DNA of 5,104 nucleotides from Planctomycetaceae bacterium. Lineage in GTDB: Bacteria > Planctomycetota > Planctomycetia > Pirellulales > Thermoguttaceae. Of this stretch, positions 4,535 through 5,104 are shown piece by piece. Under the pieces are notes generated by a model. The model was given only the letters and a program-made list of their open reading frames with translations. It had not been told where the DNA came from and did no database searches. Location: positions 1 to 5,104 of the forward strand of contig JAISQH010000410.1 in NCBI GenBank assembly GCA_031274385.1, given 5' to 3'. The position numbers and the translations under genes are program-made. The first letter of the stretch is position 1, and each line of letters begins with the position of its first letter.

Positions 4535-5104
4535 ATGCCCAAACGTCCGGTTCGATTTTTTAATACAACAGGTCCGTGTAATCCTGACGACCATTATATG
4601 CTTCCGCCTGCGGAGCGATTGCAAGGTGCGCAGTTGCACCGTTACATTAAGGACAATCTCTACTGGATGCTTCATGCCCCTCGTCAAACCGGCAAGACAA
4701 CATTCTTGCAAAGTTGGATGCGGGAAATCAACGCCGGTGATGATGCGATTGCGTGTTATGTGAGCGTTGAACGGTGTCAGGGAATGACGGAAATTGATAC
4801 AGCAATGCCCAATCTTTGTAAATCTATCATTTCTTATGCAAAAGGAACTCAATTACCTGTTCCCGATATGCCGGAAAGAGAAGGCGGCAGTATGCTTTCC
4901 GACATCCTCTCGAATTGGGCTGTTATTGTTGTACCTAAGCCGCTTGTTGTTTTGTTTGATGAAGTTGATGTTCTCGAAGGTGATACAATGATTAGTTTCC
5001 TTCGCCAACTTCGTAGCGGGTTTGCAATGCGTGGTGTTGGTAAGTTTCCTACTTCGATTGCACTTGTTGGTATGCGTGATTTGAAGGATTATCTTGTAAC
5101 GGCA
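4535..5104 (+). CDS. AAA-type ATPase (PF14516/AAA-like family), N-terminal part (3' end outside window)
   Basis: From ATG 4535 the frame stays open to the window edge, giving 190 residues. The N-terminus VRFFNTTGPCNPDDHYMLPP (6-25) is a characteristic lead-in of a bacterial AAA-like family. It is followed by the Walker A motif APRQTGKT (48-55, Lys54) and Walker B LVVLFDEVD (137-145, Asp142/Glu143). SIALVGMRDLKDY (174-186) sits where a sensor-1 strand is expected. Family members typically continue for several hundred residues, so at least half is missing. Function is not established; they are frequent multicopy accessory ATPases. No Shine-Dalgarno is visible before the ATG, but the conserved motif begins right after it, so the start is reasonable. 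This is a different ATPase family from the DUF4143 protein at the left edge. It lacks an obvious promoter; a hairpin lies 44 bases upstream. Confidence 0.85.
   Translation, partial: MPKRPVRFFNTTGPCNPDDHYMLPPAERLQGAQLHRYIKDNLYWMLHAPRQTGKTTFLQSWMREINAGDDAIACYVSVERCQGMTEIDTAMPNLCKSIISYAKGTQLPVPDMPEREGGSMLSDILSNWAVIVVPKPLVVLFDEVDVLEGDTMISFLRQLRSGFAMRGVGKFPTSIALVGMRDLKDYLVTA

Overview
The window looks like an accessory stretch of a moderately AT-rich bacterial chromosome, most likely from a planctomycete or a near relative. The main reason is the exported Gfo/Idh/MocA-type oxidoreductase with a twin-arginine (Tat) leader, a family heavily expanded in Planctomycetes. A PF14516-like AAA ATPase and a secreted pectin-lyase-fold protein fit that picture. 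The taxonomic call is an inference from family content; no marker gene is present.

Layout, all genes on the + strand: (1) 1-402, the C-terminal end of an AAA/DUF4143 ATP-binding protein, cut by the window edge. (2) 403-645, an intergenic region holding palindromic repeat copy 1 (about 452-573) and a perfect 13-bp inverted repeat (584-615). (3) 646-2205, a secreted right-handed beta-helix (pectate-lyase-3-like) protein. (4) Repeat copy 2 (about 2235-2375). (5) 2379-2636, a small DUF2442 protein. (6) Repeat copy 3 (2640-2780) and the leader of the next gene. (7) 2858-4333, the Tat-exported oxidoreductase. (8) 4334-4534, an intergenic region with two strong hairpins. (9) 4535 to the window end, the N-terminal 190 residues of a second, different AAA-type ATPase. 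No gene-free stretch exceeds 300 bases. I see no tRNA, rRNA, CRISPR array or transposase.

The most striking feature is a three-copy family of long palindromic elements, one in each of the first three intergenic gaps, always shortly after a stop codon. The copies share a 66-75 bp hairpin core built from 9-bp units (ATTTTACAG and variants) bounded by TTGTCAACAG/CTGTTGACAA. Copies 1 and 3 also have outer terminal inverted repeats whose sequences differ between copies in a matched, pair-preserving way. Copies 2 and 3 share 81 identical bases and bracket the DUF2442 gene. This is best read as a MITE- or REP-like non-autonomous repeat.

Functionally the genes do not form an obvious pathway. The beta-helix protein and the oxidoreductase are both exported and plausibly act on polysaccharides or sugars in the cell envelope or periplasm. 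The two AAA proteins and the DUF2442 protein are typical accessory-genome families of uncertain role.
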